From Chloroflexota bacterium (GTDB lineage: Bacteria > Chloroflexota > Ktedonobacteria > Ktedonobacterales > Ktedonobacteraceae), in assembly GCA_005881495.1 (NCBI GenBank), contig VBHI01000317.1, positions 1 to 60,550 of the forward strand: 60,550 nt of DNA, given 5' to 3'. Position numbers and translations under genes: made by a program. Within the stretch, counting starts at the first letter, position 1; each line of letters begins with the position of its first letter. The notes under the pieces were generated by a model. The model did not search any database, was not told the origin of the DNA, and saw only the letters and a list, made by a program, of their open reading frames with translations. Shown piece by piece: positions 59,451 through 60,550 of the stretch.

Positions 59451-59672
59451 TTTGAAAACAACGTGGCCTGGGACGCGATAATGAGGTTTCACAAAATCAT
59501 CCAGGAAGCCGTATGGGTCACCGCACTGTCATGCTGAGCGCAGCGAAGCATCTCGCTGCCCAGCGCGACAGACCCTTCGCTTCGCTCAGGGTGACAATGG
59601 AGGGGCCGATTTCATCATCCGTATTATTTTTTGAAACTGCATAATCGGGTCCCAGGCCACGTTGTTTTCAAA
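59451..59672. repeat. Long inverted repeat with an insertion in its centre
   Basis: Arms 59451-59474 and 59649-59672 are perfect 24-bp complements. The inner bases GCGATAAT / ATAATCGG continue the 22-bp palindrome family seen at 20227 and 21926, so an extended palindrome was split by an insertion. Confidence 0.88.
59483..59640. mobile_element. 158-bp MITE-like insertion
   Basis: Lies between two ATAAT copies (59478-59482 and 59641-59645), a likely 5-bp target duplication. Its ends GAGGTTTCACAAAA and, reversed, GCAGTTTCAAAAAA match in 11 of 14 positions. The interior has another inverted repeat (arms about 59527-59552 and 59569-59596) containing the CTGAGCG(C/A)AGCGAAG sequence, a repeat common in several phyla. 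No coding capacity. Confidence 0.72.
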
Positions 59673-59673
59673 C

Positions 59674-59719
59674 CGCGCCGTAAAACCCTCGGCTTCTAGC
59701 CGGAGGGATAGAAGGCGCG
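59674..59719 (+). other. Two-stem hairpin upstream of tnpB
   Basis: CGCGCC (59674-59679) pairs with GGCGCG (59714-59719), enclosing CCCTCGGCT (59686-59694) paired with AGCC-G-GAGGG (59698-59707). The structure resembles IS200/IS605 end hairpins and the terminal stem of TnpB guide RNAs. It might be the end of the element or a leftover from a neighbour. Confidence 0.5.
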
Positions 59720-59755
59720 TTCCTTTTGGGGCGTGAGAGGGGGAGTGGGTACTAT

Positions 59756-59784
59756 TTGACATGTTACAGCGTACATGCTATATT
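59756..59784 (+). promoter_or_regulatory. Sigma-70 promoter of tnpB
   Basis: TTGACA (59756-59761), 17-base spacer, TATATT (59779-59784). The expected start site falls right before the ATG at 59792, so the message may be nearly leaderless; AAGG directly precedes the ATG. Confidence 0.72.
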
Positions 59785-59791
59785 GTAAAGG

Positions 59792-60550
59792 ATGAAACAG
59801 AAGAAAGCCTACAAGTATCGCTTCTCCCCAAGTCCTGAACAAAAACGCCTACTGGCGCAAACCTTCGGATGTTGCCGCTATGTCTACAACTGGGCCTTGC
59901 GACAACGCACTGACGCCTACTACCAACACGGTGAGCGTCTGTACTACGAAGGAACCGCGCAACGCCTGGTCACGCTCAAGAAGCAGGAAGAGACGATGTG
60001 GCTCAATACGGTTTCTTCTGTTCCGCTTCAACAAGCTCTCCGACATCTTGATCAAGCCTTTCGCAACTTCTTTGAAGGGCGTGCGCAGTATCCCACCTTC
60101 AAAAAGAAGCGTCACCAGCAATCCGCCACCTATGCGAGCAATGCCTTTACCTGGGACGGGCATCATCTTACTCTTGCGAAGATGGATGCCCCTCTTCCCA
60201 TTGTGTGGCATCGTCCCTTGCCTGATGGATGCAAGCCAAGCAGCGTCACGGTCACCAAGGATGAAGCTGAACGCTATTTTGTCTCCATCCTGGTAGAAGA
60301 AGATATCAAGCCATTGGAAGTTACTCCTCAGATGGTTGGACTTGATTTGGGCTTGAAATCGATGGTCATTACCTCCGATGGACATACCTACGGCAATCCC
60401 AAGTTCTTCGCCAAAGAGGAAAAGAAGCTGGCAAAAGCACAACGCCGCCACGCCAAAAAGAAAAAAGGTTCCAAGAACCGTGCACAAGCTCGTCTGAAGG
60501 TGGCTCGCATCCAGAAAAAGATGGCAGATCGGAGACGAGACTATCAACAC
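59792..60550 (+). CDS. tnpB: RNA-guided nuclease TnpB (IS200/IS605 family), cut by window end
   Basis: The first 253 residues of a TnpB. N-terminal OrfB HTH-like region KYRFSPSPEQKRLLAQTFGCCRYVYN, then PTFKKKRHQQSATYASNAFTW, VTVTKDEAERYFVSILVE, and the RuvC-I motif MVGLDLGLKSMVITSDG (D185). The later RuvC glutamate, zinc ribbon and end of the element lie beyond the window. TnpB cleaves DNA guided by an RNA from the element's right end. No tnpA is visible upstream. Frame is fully open to the border. Confidence 0.93.
   Translation, partial: MKQKKAYKYRFSPSPEQKRLLAQTFGCCRYVYNWALRQRTDAYYQHGERLYYEGTAQRLVTLKKQEETMWLNTVSSVPLQQALRHLDQAFRNFFEGRAQYPTFKKKRHQQSATYASNAFTWDGHHLTLAKMDAPLPIVWHRPLPDGCKPSSVTVTKDEAERYFVSILVEEDIKPLEVTPQMVGLDLGLKSMVITSDGHTYGNPKFFAKEEKKLAKAQRRHAKKKKGSKNRAQARLKVARIQKKMADRRRDYQH

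Noticed and set aside
59849..60550. A 233-codon minus-strand frame at the right end
   Set aside because: It is antisense to a clear TnpB gene whose own frame is fully open.
1..60550. tRNA or rRNA genes
   Set aside because: Intergenic gaps were read for the TTCRANYC loop with CCA-like ends and none gave a cloverleaf.

Overview
The window is 60.5 kb of bacterial chromosome with dense, mostly operonic genes, MurE/MraY-type peptidoglycan genes, an F420/LLM-type oxidoreductase flavour, large sensory proteins (CHAT-STAND-TPR, protein kinase-FHA, PucR, LevR-like), multi-spanning glycosyltransferases and many short palindromic or 9-bp tandem repeats between and inside genes. This mix fits a large-genome, soil-type Chloroflexota, most likely class Ktedonobacteria. 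That placement is inference from protein style and repeat content; there is no rRNA or tRNA here to prove it.

Layout. 0.1-3.8 kb: xylulokinase, then an alpha/beta hydrolase-LLM oxidoreductase pair. 3.8-5.8 kb: two tiny genes, repeats and the ribosome-assembly GTPase Obg. 6.0-9.8 kb: a 1283-residue CHAT-STAND-TPR protein. 9.8-14.6 kb (minus): a decayed small membrane gene, mraY, a broken murE and a queuosine-salvage gene. 15.2-18.4 kb: amino-acid permease and a pseudokinase-FHA gene. 18.5-25.3 kb (minus): an operon of four membrane glycosyltransferase-like genes, two of which carry an in-frame palindromic repeat. 25.5-30.8 kb: a fused 2-oxoacid dehydrogenase E1, a divergent degenerate E1-alpha paralogue, and a GH42 beta-galactosidase. 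30.9-37.9 kb: beta-propeller, NUDIX, FluG-type amidohydrolase, CoiA-like nuclease, YtxH-like protein, a broken glutamine-synthetase-like gene, and a second LLM oxidoreductase. 38-44 kb: a split LevR-like sigma-54 activator, a textbook -24/-12 promoter, and PTS EIIB-EIIC. 44-47.7 kb: xylose-type ABC importer. 47.8-57 kb: NUDIX, Sua5, 8-bladed PQQ propeller, PucR regulator, tiny basic protein, TPR protein, MiaB, glucokinase, HAD hydrolase. 57-60.5 kb: a lexA cassette between 240-bp direct repeats, a membrane protein, a nested repeat/MITE and the start of a TnpB gene.

Functionally the window is rich in sugar use: xylose uptake (XylF/G/H-like) with xylulokinase, a PTS for a beta-glucoside-type disaccharide under sigma-54/LevR-like control, beta-galactosidase and glucokinase. 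A second theme is envelope assembly (mraY, murE, glycosyltransferases) and a third is sensing (CHAT-STAND, pseudokinase-FHA, LexA).

The strongest unexplained signals are: (1) three unrelated conserved genes (murE, glnA-like, levR-like) each broken by what looks like a deletion of about 75-90 nt, all three shifting to the same relative frame; (2) a dispersed palindromic repeat that encodes the peptide VGTRFIAS inside two proteins; (3) the lexA cassette flanked by 97%-identical 240-bp repeats; (4) a MITE nested exactly in the centre of a palindromic repeat; (5) a zinc-ribbon inserted between the catalytic His and Cys of the CHAT domain; and (6) recurring 9-bp tandem repeats.
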